From Methylophaga thiooxydans DMS010 (GTDB taxonomy: Bacteria > Pseudomonadota > Gammaproteobacteria > Nitrosococcales > Methylophagaceae), in NCBI RefSeq assembly GCF_000156355.1, contig NZ_GG657882.1:1-49700 (forward strand): 49,700 bases of DNA, in the 5' to 3' direction. Positions 9,699-24,624 of the stretch are shown here, piece by piece; positions within the stretch are counted from its first letter, which is position 1, and each line of letters begins with the position of its first letter. A program made the position numbers and the translations under genes. The notes beneath the pieces were generated by a model. It was not told where the DNA came from. It saw nothing but the letters and a program-made list of their open reading frames with translations, and searched no databases.

Positions 9699-10994
9699 TA
9701 GTCATCCTTTAAACGATATTCAGCACTACGCGCATGAGCTGTCAGGCTTTCACCGCGAGCCAGCACTGAGGCTATCTTGCCTAAGCTCTGTGCGCCTGAT
9801 TCTGATACCTGAATTAAACTTGAGCGTTTCTGGAAATCATATACACCTAACGGTGAACTGAATCGCGCTGTGCGTGACGTCGGCAACACGTGGTTAGGGC
9901 CAGCACAATAATCGCCCAAAGCTTCAGGCGTATACCGCCCTAAGAAAATCGCACCGGCATGACGAATTTTTTTCGCCATTGCCATAGGGTCATCAACCGA
10001 CAACTCTAAATGCTCTGCTGCAATAAAGTTAGCAACATCTATCGCTGTATCCATGTTCTCGACATGAATTAAGGCTGCACGGCTAGTCAATGACGTCGTA
10101 ATAATGTCTTTACGTTCCATTGTCGGTAATAAGCGTTCAATCGACGCCTTAACCTGTTCCAGGAACTGGGCATCTGGTGAAATCAAGATAGACTGGGCAT
10201 CTTCATCATGCTCTGCTTGTGAGAACAAATCCATCGCAATCCAGTCCGGATCCGTTTTACCATCACAAATCACCAAGATTTCGGATGGTCCGGCGATCAT
10301 ATCGATGCCCACCGTGCCGAACACCATACCTTTCGCTGTCGCCACAAAGATATTACCCGGACCAACAATTTTATCGACCTGTGGAATTGTCTCGGTGCCA
10401 TAAGCCAACGCTGCCACAGCCTGCGCACCACCGACAGCAAATATACGATCAACGCCAGCAACCGCAGCAGCGGCTAATACCAACTCGTTGACTTCATCAT
10501 CTGGTGTTGGCACCACCATAATCAGTTCTTGCACACCAGCCACTTTGGCCGGGATTGCATTCATTAATACAGATGATGGGTATGCTGCCTTACCACCAGG
10601 CACATACAAACCTGCACGATCTAAAGGCATCACTTGTTGACCAAGAATAGTGCCGTCGTCTTCGGTATAACTCCATGAATCTTGCTTTTGATGTTCATGG
10701 TAAATACGAACACGCTCCGCCGCCGCTTCCAGCGCTTCACGCTGAGCATGCGGAATACTCTCTAACGCGGCTTTAGCTCTCTCCAGAGAAATTTCCAGAT
10801 CAGCCATAGTTTTCGCTTTCACACGGTCGAATCGCTGGCTGTATTCAATAACAGCAGCATCGCCATGCGTTTTCACAGCGGCTAGAATCTCTCTGACAAT
10901 GTTAGTTACTGCTTCATCAGACACACCTTCCCAATCCAGCAGTTTTTCCAACTGTGGCCAGAAATCAGCGGCGGCGGCATCTAATTGTTTAATA

Positions 10995-11002
<8 letters not shown>
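9698..11002 (-). CDS. hisD: Histidinol dehydrogenase
   Basis: A zinc enzyme that makes the last two NAD-dependent oxidations from histidinol to histidine. The core signature [16 protein letters not shown] is present, followed by [20 protein letters not shown] with the zinc-binding Gln/His, and PNHVLPTS. The start at 11002 ([10 protein letters not shown]) gives 434 residues, the usual size, and an 8-bp overlap with hisG. A longer in-frame start at 11038 would add 12 residues and overlap hisG by 44 bp; it is less likely. Neither start has a strong ribosome site, consistent with coupling to hisG. Confidence 0.95.
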
Positions 11003-13162
<2,160 letters not shown>

Positions 13163-13186
13163 TAATCTCTGTCTATTTTTGGAGGC

Positions 13187-13492
13187 TTATTGAATGGGTA
13201 AAAACTCATCAAGACCACTGGCTCCAGCAATCGCCCGCATTTGATTGGGCAAATTACGAAAACTAATGGTTTTATCTGATTGTTTTGCCTGACGCATCCA
13301 TGTGATCAGCAGGGCTAAACTGGCACTATCTGCTCTCGATACACCAGCCAGATCAATATCCAGTTCGGATTTCGTATCGAACAGGGTCTCTGTTTCAGCC
13401 ATCACTGCCGAGGCTGAGTCCAGCGTCAATTCACCACTGACACGAAATAGTTGGGCATCCTTATCAAACTGAATGCTGAATAAATCGCTCAT
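13187..13492 (-). CDS. mlaB: MlaB, STAS-domain subunit of the Mla lipid transporter
   Basis: A small cytoplasmic STAS protein (101 residues) that binds MlaF and stabilises the MlaFEDB complex. The STAS core is seen in LTLDSASAVMAETETLF, then LDIDLAGVSRADSASLALLITW, where the serine-rich loop lies in the phospho-acceptor position of anti-sigma antagonists. The start overlaps the mlaC stop by 4 bp. Sequence conservation is low in this subunit, so the call leans on operon position as well as fold pattern. Confidence 0.88.
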   Translation of the reverse strand: MSDLFSIQFDKDAQLFRVSGELTLDSASAVMAETETLFDTKSELDIDLAGVSRADSASLALLITWMRQAKQSDKTISFRNLPNQMRAIAGASGLDEFLPIQ

Positions 13493-14127
13493 ACTTTAAC
13501 TTTTTCGTTACGTTTAGCTAGATTTTCTATCAAGCCTTCCATTCCACCTTGACGGATGTCATTGGCAAAACTAGACCGATAGTTTGTAACGAGGCTGATG
13601 CCGTCAATTTTGACATCATACACTTTCCATTCGTCTTGCTTGTTCTGATACAGCGATAAGGCCATAGGAATTGCAGGGCCAGCAGGTTGCACGACCTCCA
13701 TGGGCACACTGACACGTTTACGGCTAATATCATCACGGAAAGGCAACATACGAATTTCTTCGTCAGTGTATTCCAGCATCGCAGTGGAATAGGTTCTGAT
13801 CAAGAGCAATCTGAACTCTTCCGTAAAACGCACACGTTGCTCAGCATTGGCTTGACGCCAATTCTTTCCTAACGCCAGTTTTGACATTTTTTCAAAGTCA
13901 AAATGCGGCATCAAAATAGCTTCGACTAAGGCGTAGATTTTGTCAGGATTATCTTCAAGTTCAACTTCATTCTCTGCTAATGCCGCAAGCATGTCATCAG
14001 AGGCTTTTTTGACCAAAGCTTGTGGCTCAGACATTTCTTGTGCTGACAACGCTACTGGACTGCAAGCAAGCATCATTGCCGCTAACGCCAGTATAAATTT
14101 ACTCATCAATGTTGTTGGCATGGTCAT
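13489..14127 (-). CDS. mlaC: MlaC, periplasmic phospholipid-binding shuttle
   Basis: A periplasmic protein of the Mla pathway that carries phospholipids between the outer-membrane MlaA complex and the inner-membrane MlaFEDB complex. The 212-residue precursor has a signal peptide ending near ALSAQ. The Tgt2/MlaC core includes MLPHFDFEKMSKLALGKNW near residue 75 and DVKIDGISLVTNYRSSF near the end, both typical. An AAGGTGA site lies about 8 bases before the chosen ATG; a second ATG two codons in and a third at 14106 are possible starts. The first base of the start codon complement overlaps the mlaD stop. Confidence 0.93.
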   Translation of the reverse strand: MTMPTTLMSKFILALAAMMLACSPVALSAQEMSEPQALVKKASDDMLAALAENEVELEDNPDKIYALVEAILMPHFDFEKMSKLALGKNWRQANAEQRVRFTEEFRLLLIRTYSTAMLEYTDEEIRMLPFRDDISRKRVSVPMEVVQPAGPAIPMALSLYQNKQDEWKVYDVKIDGISLVTNYRSSFANDIRQGGMEGLIENLAKRNEKVKV

Positions 14128-14594
14128 TATTCATCACCTTCCGCTTTGCTGTAGAGGAACTGTCCGATTACCTGCTCCAGTACTAAGGCAGGCTGAGTTA
14201 AATCTATGACATCCCCATCTTGTAAAAATTCTTCCTCAGCACCGGCTACCAAACCGATGTATTGCTCACCTAACAGACCGGCGGTGTAGATGCTGGCTGA
14301 GGTATCTAAAGGTAGATTGTCAAATTGTGGATACATGTTAATGGTGACTTCCGCGTTATACGTCACTGGATGCAAATTAATGGATGCCACTCGACCGACA
14401 CGTACTCCTGCCATCGTCACCGCAGAACGAACCTTCAAACCACCGATGTTTTCAAATTCAGCCGTGACTTGATAACCGGTTTCATCGGTAAAATCCCCCA
14501 AGTTGCTGACTTTCATCGCAAGCATAAATAAAGCAGCCAGACCGGCGGCAACAAACATCCCGACAAAAATTTCGGTACTCTTATTCTGCATCAT
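14127..14594 (-). CDS. mlaD: MlaD, MCE-domain subunit of the Mla lipid transporter
   Basis: An inner-membrane-anchored MCE protein that forms a hexameric ring with a lipid channel. The 155-residue protein starts with one transmembrane helix (about residues 9-27) and continues into the MCE domain, with the hallmark AEFENIGGLKVRSAVTMAGVRVGRV split over residues 45-70, and a pore-loop region near GLLGEQYIGL. A second methionine follows the first, so the start could be one codon later. It lies 2 bp after mlaE. Confidence 0.94.
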   Translation of the reverse strand: MMQNKSTEIFVGMFVAAGLAALFMLAMKVSNLGDFTDETGYQVTAEFENIGGLKVRSAVTMAGVRVGRVASINLHPVTYNAEVTINMYPQFDNLPLDTSASIYTAGLLGEQYIGLVAGAEEEFLQDGDVIDLTQPALVLEQVIGQFLYSKAEGDE

Positions 14595-14596
14595 TT

Positions 14597-15379
14597 TTAC
14601 TCATCTCCAAACATCAACGCAGTCAGCACAAAGTCTAGCCCTAAAATAGCAAACGCGGAGTGCACAACTGTGCGCGTGGTTGCTCTACCGACCCCTTCCG
14701 ACGTCGGCGTGGCATCATGCCCTTCAAATAAAGCGATCCATGTCACAACAAAACCAAAGACCACACTTTTAATCACACCATTGAGGATGTCATCGTATAA
14801 ATCCGTTTTGGCCTGCATTTGCGACCAGAACGCACCATCATCGACACCCAACAGGCCATGACCTACCAAGAACCCACCAAGAATACCCACAGCACTGAAA
14901 ATCGCCGCCAATAACGGCATCGCTATAATGCCTGCAAGAAAGCGCGGGGCTATAATTCGTCTAATCGGGTCAACAGCCATCATTTCCATACCTGACAACT
15001 GTTCAGTACTTTTCATCAGTCCAATTTCAGCGGTCAACGCTGAGCCCGCTCGCCCAGCAAATAATAAGGCACTAACGACTGGCCCTAATTCACGCACTAA
15101 CGACAGCGACACCAGAACACCTAATGATTCCTCGGCACCAAAATCAACCAACGTATTGTAACCCTGCAACCCTAATACCATGCCGACAAACAGGCCTGAA
15201 ATCAGAATAATCAGGATTGATAACACACCCACTGAGAACAATTGTTGAACGACCAGGGAAAAGCGTAGAAATAAGCCCGGAATGCCCAGCAACATATTGA
15301 ACAAAAACAAATGCGCACGGCCTTGTCGTTCAAACGTACCTAAGCCCCAGCGTCCTAGGCTACGAATCAGGTTTATCAT
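14597..15379 (-). CDS. mlaE: MlaE, permease of the Mla lipid transporter
   Basis: The integral membrane subunit of the MlaFEDB ABC transporter, 260 residues with about five to six hydrophobic segments. Conserved stretches include [41 protein letters not shown] and the MSG-type [13 protein letters not shown] coupling region that contacts the ATPase. The start overlaps mlaF by 4 bp. It moves phospholipids to keep the outer leaflet of the outer membrane free of them; the direction was debated and is not shown by sequence. Confidence 0.94.
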   Translation of the reverse strand: MINLIRSLGRWGLGTFERQGRAHLFLFNMLLGIPGLFLRFSLVVQQLFSVGVLSILIILISGLFVGMVLGLQGYNTLVDFGAEESLGVLVSLSLVRELGPVVSALLFAGRAGSALTAEIGLMKSTEQLSGMEMMAVDPIRRIIAPRFLAGIIAMPLLAAIFSAVGILGGFLVGHGLLGVDDGAFWSQMQAKTDLYDDILNGVIKSVVFGFVVTWIALFEGHDATPTSEGVGRATTRTVVHSAFAILGLDFVLTALMFGDE

Positions 15380-16194
15380 GCATTCTCCTCAGGGTTTAAT
15401 AGATCGTCTGCATAATCACGGCCACCGTAATGGAACGGCACAGGGCCATCAGGTAGCCCCTGCATGAACTGTTGTACCCACTGAGAGCTAGAGTGCTTAA
15501 GTTGCAACGTTGTGCCCTGCTCAATAATTTTGCCGTCTGAAAGTAAGTAAATGTTATCGGCAATTTCGGCGGTTTCTGCTACATCATGAGAGACCACGAT
15601 ACTGGTCAATCCCATCGCATCATTCATGCGGTGAATCAAATTGACAAGTGTTCCCATGGAAATAGGATCCTGACCTGTAAATGGCTCATCGTACATAATC
15701 ATCATCGGTTCAAGCGCAACCGCACGTGCCAAAGCAACACGTCTCGCCATACCACCGGATAACTCATTCGGTGACATGTTACGGGCGTTCCGTAATCCCA
15801 CCGATTGCAGCTTCATTAACACCAGATCGCGAATTAATGACTCAGGAAGATCAGTATGTTCTCTTAATGGAAAAGCCACATTATCGTAAACATTTAAATC
15901 TGTGAGTAAGGCACCGCTTTGAAATAGCATACCCATTCGTTTACGCAGCTCATAAAGTTGCGAGTGAGAAAGTTTGTGAACATCCTGACCGTCGACTTCA
16001 ATCGTACCTTGATGGGGACGAAGTTGACCGCCGATGAGTTTCAGCAAAGTGGTTTTACCAGTGCCACTTGGGCCCATAATAGCCGTGACTTTACCGCGCT
16101 CAATATCAATATTGACGCCGTCGAATATGGCACGGTTACCACGATAAAAGTGCAAGTCCCTGATCTTTACCAGTGGCACAGGTCTCTCCAGCAT
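15376..16194 (-). CDS. mlaF: MlaF, ATPase of the Mla lipid transporter
   Basis: The ABC ATPase of the MlaFEDB complex, 272 residues. Walker [10 protein letters not shown] (41-49), Q-loop at LFQSGALL (91-98), signature LSGGM (146-150, with the unusual methionine seen in MlaF proteins), Walker B MMIMYDEP (165-172), and the H-loop VSHD are all present. The C-terminal extension after residue 240 ([13 protein letters not shown]) is the MlaF tail that holds MlaB-contacting residues. This is the first gene of the mla-ibaG-murA-his block, so the main promoter should lie upstream of 16194. Confidence 0.95.
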   Translation of the reverse strand: MLERPVPLVKIRDLHFYRGNRAIFDGVNIDIERGKVTAIMGPSGTGKTTLLKLIGGQLRPHQGTIEVDGQDVHKLSHSQLYELRKRMGMLFQSGALLTDLNVYDNVAFPLREHTDLPESLIRDLVLMKLQSVGLRNARNMSPNELSGGMARRVALARAVALEPMMIMYDEPFTGQDPISMGTLVNLIHRMNDAMGLTSIVVSHDVAETAEIADNIYLLSDGKIIEQGTTLQLKHSSSQWVQQFMQGLPDGPVPFHYGGRDYADDLLNPEENA

Positions 16195-16333
16195 TGTATT
16201 AAGTCTAGAATAAAGGCCGTCAATTTTCGTGAATAACCCCGACTAAGTCAAATCTGTGTATGGAAAATCCGCACGAGTTCCGCTAGAGTGTGCAATCCAG
16301 TTTCTGGTGATAGGAACTCCTAGCCGCGTTTTT

Positions 16334-16352
16334 TGTTCAGATTGTGTTCAGA
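16334..16352. promoter_or_regulatory. Tandem TGTTCAGA repeats upstream of the mxaD-like gene
   Basis: TGTTCAGA occurs at 16334-16341 and again at 16345-16352, an exact 11-bp phase, about 57-75 bp before the start codon. Direct repeats one helical turn apart are a common layout for response-regulator or activator sites. No canonical -35/-10 pair is visible in the 214-bp gap between mlaF and this gene, which fits activator-dependent transcription. The regulator is unknown. Confidence 0.4.
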
Positions 16353-16408
16353 ATCCGTGTGCTAACGTTACTGACACACCTACTGAAAAAAAACGGAGAA
16401 AATATAAT

Positions 16409-16972
16409 ATGAAGAAGTTGTTCCAATTTTTTGCTGCTGCCATGATGGTCATGCCAATGCTGGCCAGTGCTCACGGCCCTACTCGTCAACAAGTTCAAGA
16501 AACAATCTTTATCAATGCTGCCCCTGAAAAAGTCTGGGCGATGGTAAAAGATTTCGGTGGTTTACATAACTGGCATCCAGCTGTTGCAAGCACCGAACTG
16601 AAAGACGATAAAACTCGTGTACTGACATTGAAGTCAGAAGGTAATCCTACCATCACCGAAAAGCTTGATAAGCTAGACGATGAAAGAATGATGATGATCT
16701 ACAAAATTGAAGATATGAGCGTTGTTAAAACCATCACATTCAATAGTAAAGACACGCCTTACTACACCTTCCCTGTTAACAACTACAAATCATGGTTGTC
16801 AGTCAAAGCAAAAGACGGTGGTTCAGAAGTGAAATGGAAAGGTAAATTCTACCGTTCATTCATGGACAACCCACCAGTGCCAGAAGGTCAGGCGGACCAA
16901 GATGCTGTTGACGCCATTACTGGGGTTTACACATCAGGCCTGAACAACCTGAAAGCCATCATGGAAAAATAA
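16409..16972 (+). CDS. MxaD-like periplasmic SRPBCC protein
   Basis: A 187-residue exported protein with a signal peptide ending at LASAHG and one SRPBCC (START-like) domain: the opening QETIFINAAPEKVWAMVKDF strand and helix, then the LHNWHPAVAS loop, and the final helix TGVYTSGLNNLKAIMEK. The HGPT start, the NWHPAV loop and the VKWKGKFYR strand are like MxaD, a periplasmic helper of methanol dehydrogenase in methylotrophs. The start at 16409 has GGAG 10 bases upstream; an in-frame extension to 16256 has no signal-like start. It precedes a YVTN lipoprotein and no other mxa gene is in view. The role in methanol oxidation is inferred. Confidence 0.78.
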   Translation: MKKLFQFFAAAMMVMPMLASAHGPTRQQVQETIFINAAPEKVWAMVKDFGGLHNWHPAVASTELKDDKTRVLTLKSEGNPTITEKLDKLDDERMMMIYKIEDMSVVKTITFNSKDTPYYTFPVNNYKSWLSVKAKDGGSEVKWKGKFYRSFMDNPPVPEGQADQDAVDAITGVYTSGLNNLKAIMEK

Positions 16973-17967
16973 TGCTGGCACCGCTTAACAAGCAAATCAA
17001 AAAGGCGACTCTGAGTAGGGTCGCCTTTTTATTATTAGCTAGCTGTCTAGTGAGCGGCTGTTTTAGTGATGAAACTGAATATGCTCTGATCACCAATCAA
17101 CTCGCCAATAATGTCAGCGTGATTGACATCAATAGGCAGCAAGTAATCAAAAGCATTACTGTCGGTGATAGTCCAGCTGGCATCAGTATTAGTCAGACTA
17201 AACAACTGGCTTTTGTCACTAATCCAGACAGTCAGACGGTTTCCTTTATTGACCTAAACACCTTGGCTGAAACGCGACAGGTGACTGTTGGGCCTGGGCC
17301 TGTCGGCATTATTGCTGATAAGGCAGGTAAATACGTGTATGTTGCTGATTGGTATGACAACAACATCATGGTCATTGAGGTAGATACCGGCGCTATCATT
17401 AAGACCATCACCGTAGGTCAATCACCTGCAGGCATGGTACTGGATGAAAGCCAACAAAGACTGTATGTTGCCAACCGTGATGATAACGCTGTCGCGTTTA
17501 TTGATCTGAACAACCAACACGTCGTTCGAAGTGTTGATACCGGCAAAGCGCCTTTTGGCATGGCCATCTCCCCAGATGGTAAGTTCGTCTACAGTGTGAA
17601 TGTTCAAAGCAGCGATGTCACCGTCATCAATACACAAACTGCAGAAGTCGTCACCACTATTCCCGTTGGGGAGTGGCCTTATTGTGCGGTTGTCAGTCCG
17701 GATGGTAAAAAGCTCTACATTACCAATCAGGACGACAGCACCATTTCGGTCATTGATACCCAGACAAACCAAGTCACGAACACCATTCCGGTTGAAGATG
17801 CGCCGGAGGGTATCGACACCACCGCCGATGGTAGCCTAATCTATGTGGCCAACTGGGGTAGCGGCAATATGACCGTTATTGATGCTCAGACTGAAAAGCC
17901 ATTGAGGGTGATTGAAACGGCAAAAGGCAGCCGTGCATTTGGTGATTTCATTAGCCACATTGAATAA
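16972..17967 (+). CDS. YVTN seven-bladed beta-propeller lipoprotein
   Basis: A 331-residue protein with a long basic n-region, hydrophobic core and lipobox LVSGC (Cys30). The mature part is seven successive propeller blades, visible as repeats such as ALITNQLANNVSVIDI, AFVTNPDSQTVSFIDL, VYVADWYDNNIMVIEV, LYVANRDDNAVAFIDL, VYSVNVQSSDVTVINT, LYITNQDDSTISVIDT and IYVANWGSGNMTVIDA, each ending in a GxxP-type turn. Such propellers occur near quinoprotein and surface systems, but no enzyme active site is visible. The start ATG shares a base with the mxaD-like stop (TAATG). No later ATG, GTG or TTG exists before the signal core, so translation must pass through the terminator-like hairpin at 16999-17030. 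Confidence 0.88.
   Translation: MLAPLNKQIKKATLSRVAFLLLASCLVSGCFSDETEYALITNQLANNVSVIDINRQQVIKSITVGDSPAGISISQTKQLAFVTNPDSQTVSFIDLNTLAETRQVTVGPGPVGIIADKAGKYVYVADWYDNNIMVIEVDTGAIIKTITVGQSPAGMVLDESQQRLYVANRDDNAVAFIDLNNQHVVRSVDTGKAPFGMAISPDGKFVYSVNVQSSDVTVINTQTAEVVTTIPVGEWPYCAVVSPDGKKLYITNQDDSTISVIDTQTNQVTNTIPVEDAPEGIDTTADGSLIYVANWGSGNMTVIDAQTEKPLRVIETAKGSRAFGDFISHIE
16999..17030 (+). terminator. Intrinsic terminator inside the YVTN lipoprotein 5' coding region
   Basis: An 11-bp perfect stem, AAAAAGGCGAC at 16999-17009 and GTCGCCTTTTT at 17020-17030, closes a 10-nt loop and ends in a T-run. It lies 27-58 nt after the mxaD-like stop and would serve as that gene's terminator. It also encodes part of the lipoprotein signal peptide, so it may act as an internal attenuator. 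Confidence 0.75.
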
Positions 17968-18712
17968 GCTACTCAGTTCCGTATCTGCCATAACTCAAGA
18001 TGCCCTGCCACAGGCCAATGCTGTGGCAGAGCGGCTTGGTCTAACAGTCGTGCCTGTTTCTCATGCTGAGGCACAAATCCACGTAAGTACTGACTTTATC
18101 GCCTTGCAGATTCCTGATCTAGGTAAGCCAATTACCCTTGATTTTGCCTCAGGAAAATATGATCACCGTAGAAAATTTGGTGGCGGACGCGGCCAACCTT
18201 TAGCAAAAGCCATCGGTCTTAAAAAAGGCCAAACACCGAATGTGATTGATGCCACAGCCGGGTTTGCCCGTGATGCTTTTGTTCTAGCCAGTCTCGGTTG
18301 TCAGGTGACCATGTTGGAGCAAAGTGCGGTAATGAGCCTGTTAATTGAGCAGGCAATCACACATGGCCTTCGTAATGATGAGATTGCTGATATTACTCAA
18401 AGACTATCGATCCATCACTGCAACGCCGTTGATTATCTCAAACAACTAAGTACATTACCTGATGTCATTTATCTGGACCCGATGTACCCCAGCAGAGAAA
18501 AATCCGCCTTAGTGAAAAAGGAAATGCAGTTACTGCATCAGCTTATAGGCCCTGATCTGAATAGTGATGATTTATTGAGCGTAGCGCGGAAAAAAGCGCT
18601 GAAAAGAGTCGTGGTCAAACGGCCTAAAGGCGCCGATTATGTTGGTCAGCAGAAACCATCTGTGTCTATCGAAAGTAAAAACACCCGCTTTGATATTTAT
18701 CCTACTTTTTAA
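17933..18712 (+). CDS. rsmJ: 16S rRNA (guanine1516-N2)-methyltransferase
   Basis: A SAM-dependent rRNA methyltransferase of the RsmJ/YhiQ family. Signature features are the basic HRRKFGGGRGQPLAKA segment, SAM motif I as VIDATAGFARDAFVLA, the MLEQ acidic loop, and the catalytic YLDPMYPSREKSALVKKEMQ region, here kept to its core YLDPMYP. The start is uncertain: GTG at 17933 has AAAAGG 5 bases upstream and gives 259 residues, near the E. coli size of 250; TTG codons at 17912 and 17960 are alternatives. The 5' end overlaps the propeller gene by 35 bp in another frame. Confidence 0.9.
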   Translation: MHLVISLATLNKLLSSVSAITQDALPQANAVAERLGLTVVPVSHAEAQIHVSTDFIALQIPDLGKPITLDFASGKYDHRRKFGGGRGQPLAKAIGLKKGQTPNVIDATAGFARDAFVLASLGCQVTMLEQSAVMSLLIEQAITHGLRNDEIADITQRLSIHHCNAVDYLKQLSTLPDVIYLDPMYPSREKSALVKKEMQLLHQLIGPDLNSDDLLSVARKKALKRVVVKRPKGADYVGQQKPSVSIESKNTRFDIYPTF

Positions 18713-18724
18713 ATAACTCGATAT

Positions 18725-20050
18725 TTAACGTTTGGCTTGTTTATCCATTTCTCGCAGTCGAGCCATTTTTTCACCAATTTTTATTTCCAAACCACGATTA
18801 ACAGGTTCGTAGTACGTTCGCTCTCGCATCGATTCAGGAAAATATTCTTCACCTGCTGCGTATGCCTCGGGCTCATCATGGGCGTAACGATACTCTCTGC
18901 CATAACCGAGTTCTTTCATCAGCTTGGTCGGCGCATTTCGCAAATGCACCGGCACCTCTGCACTACCGTGAGCCTTGGCATCATGCATGGCGGCTTTAAA
19001 AGCAGTATAGACAGCATTACTTTTGGGAGCGCAGGCAAGATACACTACCGCCTGTGCAATGGCTAACTCGCCTTCAGGCGTACCCAGTTTATCGAAGCTT
19101 TCCCAAGCATCCAGGGCAATACGTAACCCGCGCGGATCAGCATTCCCAATATCCTCTGCCGCCATTCGCACCACGCGTCGCATCAAATAAACCGGATCGC
19201 AACCACCATCTAACATGCGACACAGCCAATACAGGGCTGCATCCGGTGAAGAACCTCGCACCGATTTATGTAATGCCGAAATCTGGTCGTAAAATGCCTC
19301 GCCACCTTTATCAAAACGACGCAAAGTGCCGGAAAGCACTTCCGCCAGATCCGTTTCATCTACCTTCGCCTGCCCCTTGCTGTCTGCCAGATCGATAGCA
19401 ATTTCGAGCAAATTCAGCACGCGACGACCATCACCATCAGCCGTTTGAGCTAATTGATCACGCAGTTCATCAGCGATAGCAATACCACGCTCTGCTAAAC
19501 CTAATTCAGCATTGGACATGGCTCTATCAATGATCTGTCGCAAATCCGTTGTTTCCAGCGACTTCAGCACATACACACGGGCTCGTGATAATAGGGCGTT
19601 GTTAAGCTCGAAAGACGGGTTTTCGGTAGTCGCACCAATAAAAGTGAATGTGCCGTCTTCCACATAAGGTAAGAAAGCATCCTGCTGAGACTTATTAAAG
19701 CGATGCACCTCGTCAACAAACAACATGGTGCGTCTGCCTTGCTCTTGCTGCAGCTGTTGCGCTCTTGCTACCGCGGCACGTACTTCCTTTACCCCAGCCA
19801 AAACCGCTGAAATCGTCATAAATTCAGCATCGCAGTATCCAGCGATCAACTTAGCCAGCGTTGTTTTACCAGTACCAGGCGGCCCCCAAAAAATCATTGA
19901 ATGGGGATGGCCAGAAGCAATAGCTTGTCTTAGGGGCTTACTTGCTCCCAGAAGATGAGCCTGACCTATATATTGATCCAGCGTTTTAGGACGCATACGG
20001 TCAGCCAGCGGTCGGCTGGCCAAATCATCCACTTGATCGAACAAACTCAC
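18725..20050 (-). CDS. rarA: Replication-associated recombination protein A (AAA+ ATPase)
   Basis: A 441-residue AAA+ ATPase of the RarA/MgsA/Mgs1 family that acts at stalled replication forks. It begins with a short SSB-contact-like [14 protein letters not shown] segment, followed by Walker [10 protein letters not shown], Walker [12 protein letters not shown], sensor 1 GATTENPSF and the arginine-finger ALLSRARVY. The C-terminal half with the tetramerisation domain ([18 protein letters not shown], here [19 protein letters not shown]) is complete. The start overlaps lolA by 4 bp (ATGA), the common lolA-rarA pairing. Confidence 0.95.
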   Translation of the reverse strand: MSLFDQVDDLASRPLADRMRPKTLDQYIGQAHLLGASKPLRQAIASGHPHSMIFWGPPGTGKTTLAKLIAGYCDAEFMTISAVLAGVKEVRAAVARAQQLQQEQGRRTMLFVDEVHRFNKSQQDAFLPYVEDGTFTFIGATTENPSFELNNALLSRARVYVLKSLETTDLRQIIDRAMSNAELGLAERGIAIADELRDQLAQTADGDGRRVLNLLEIAIDLADSKGQAKVDETDLAEVLSGTLRRFDKGGEAFYDQISALHKSVRGSSPDAALYWLCRMLDGGCDPVYLMRRVVRMAAEDIGNADPRGLRIALDAWESFDKLGTPEGELAIAQAVVYLACAPKSNAVYTAFKAAMHDAKAHGSAEVPVHLRNAPTKLMKELGYGREYRYAHDEPEAYAAGEEYFPESMRERTYYEPVNRGLEIKIGEKMARLREMDKQAKR

Positions 20051-20685
20051 TGCTGCGCTTCACCTACGACATCAATACCTGTGGGCGGTGTAAATTTAAA
20101 CATATCCTGTTTAAATTTCGGGTTTTCAATCACTTGCGTAAACGTCAGGCGTGTACGTTGATCAAAACTGTCACGCATAATCATCTGCTGTAATACATCA
20201 CCATCAAATGCCAGCGTCACAGCCTGAAAGTTAGACTCGGTTTGCTTTGGCGTGAGTTCAACCCATAATAAGCCATCGTCTGATGGCAGATTGTTAATGT
20301 TGTACTTATCTTCCGGTACTAACTCACCAGATAATAGCGTTGCCGGTGTTTCAGCCAACGCCTCTTGCTGAGATTTAACCGTCACCTGCTCCAAATCAAC
20401 ATCGTAGAACCAAATATTTTTACCATCAGCCACAATTTTTTGTGGGTATGGCGTTTCATAGTCCCAACGAAATTTACCCGGCCGTGACAACACAAAAAGA
20501 CCTTGAGCCTGTTCCATAACCTGACCTTCAGGATCAATAACCGTTTGTTCAAAGGCTGCCTGAAAGGTTTCAACATGTTGCACAAATTGATTTAACTTAT
20601 CTTCACCTGTCGTTTGCGCCTGACTCAAGCCAGTCACTAACAGCAGCGATAAAAATAGGCCTGCCATGATTTGTTTCATCGTCAT
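20047..20685 (-). CDS. lolA: Outer-membrane lipoprotein carrier protein LolA
   Basis: The periplasmic chaperone that takes lipoproteins from LolCDE to LolB at the outer membrane. The 212-residue precursor has a signal peptide [16 protein letters not shown] ending near LSQAQ. LolA hallmarks are [43 protein letters not shown] and the C-terminal [14 protein letters not shown]. The start at 20685 is set by GGAG 6 bases upstream; an upstream in-frame ATG at 20727 would put 14 polar residues before the signal peptide and is unlikely. Confidence 0.94.
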   Translation of the reverse strand: MTMKQIMAGLFLSLLLVTGLSQAQTTGEDKLNQFVQHVETFQAAFEQTVIDPEGQVMEQAQGLFVLSRPGKFRWDYETPYPQKIVADGKNIWFYDVDLEQVTVKSQQEALAETPATLLSGELVPEDKYNINNLPSDDGLLWVELTPKQTESNFQAVTLAFDGDVLQQMIMRDSFDQRTRLTFTQVIENPKFKQDMFKFTPPTGIDVVGEAQQ

Positions 20686-20745
20686 TAACGACTCCGTTGT
20701 CTTATTTATAGTGAGCAGACTGCTCAAAGAAAGTCTGGTTCCCGC

Positions 20746-24111
<3,366 letters not shown>

Positions 24112-24129
24112 CAAATTAGTCGTACAATG

Positions 24130-24155
24130 AAGGGGTAGACAACTGCCCCTTTTTT
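24130..24155 (+). terminator. Terminator after trxB
   Basis: AAGGGGTAG at 24130-24138 pairs with CTGCCCCTT at 24143-24151 (one T-G wobble) around an ACAA loop and is followed by a T-run. It lies 18 bp after the trxB stop and before the ribosome site of the next gene. Confidence 0.75.
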
Positions 24156-24171
24156 GTTGGGAGAATAGCGT

Positions 24172-24618
24172 ATGAGCAAGGACTATCAACATATTCTGAT
24201 CGCCGCCGACTTTTCCAGTCATAGCGACGAAATCTGTAACAAAGCACAACAGCTCGCTGAGCGCTATCAGGCGAAACTCAGTATCTGTCACATTGTGGAA
24301 GACTTTCCCCTTACCGACTTTGCCTATGAGCCAATGATCAGCGTTGATATTGATATGCGTGACGCATTGCTCAATGCAGGTAAAAAACAACTCGCCAAAT
24401 TAGCAGACACGCTTGCTGTGCCTACCACACAGCAGTGGATTGAATGTGGCAGCCCGGGTCATGACATTGTCAGAATTGCCGATGATAATGACGTTGACTT
24501 GATTGTTGTCGGTTCCCATGGTCGCCATGGCTTCAAGTTACTGTTGGGCTCAACCGCCAATGCGGTACTGCACCACGCCCACTGTGACGTTTTGGCTGTC
24601 AGATTACAGGACTCTTAA
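24172..24618 (+). CDS. Universal stress protein, UspA family
   Basis: A 148-residue single Usp domain. It opens with the typical HILIAADFSSHSDE strand and helix and ends with VVGSHGRHGF, then LLLGSTANAVLHHAHCDVLAVR, the nucleotide-loop region. The spacing in that loop is G-2X-G-8X-GS, one residue shorter than the usual ATP-binding G-2X-G-9X-G(S/T), so nucleotide binding is not assured. GGGAG lies 9 bases upstream of the start. The next gene starts 6 bp downstream, so the two form a small operon after the trxB terminator. Confidence 0.9.
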   Translation: MSKDYQHILIAADFSSHSDEICNKAQQLAERYQAKLSICHIVEDFPLTDFAYEPMISVDIDMRDALLNAGKKQLAKLADTLAVPTTQQWIECGSPGHDIVRIADDNDVDLIVVGSHGRHGFKLLLGSTANAVLHHAHCDVLAVRLQDS

Positions 24619-24624
24619 TTTAGC

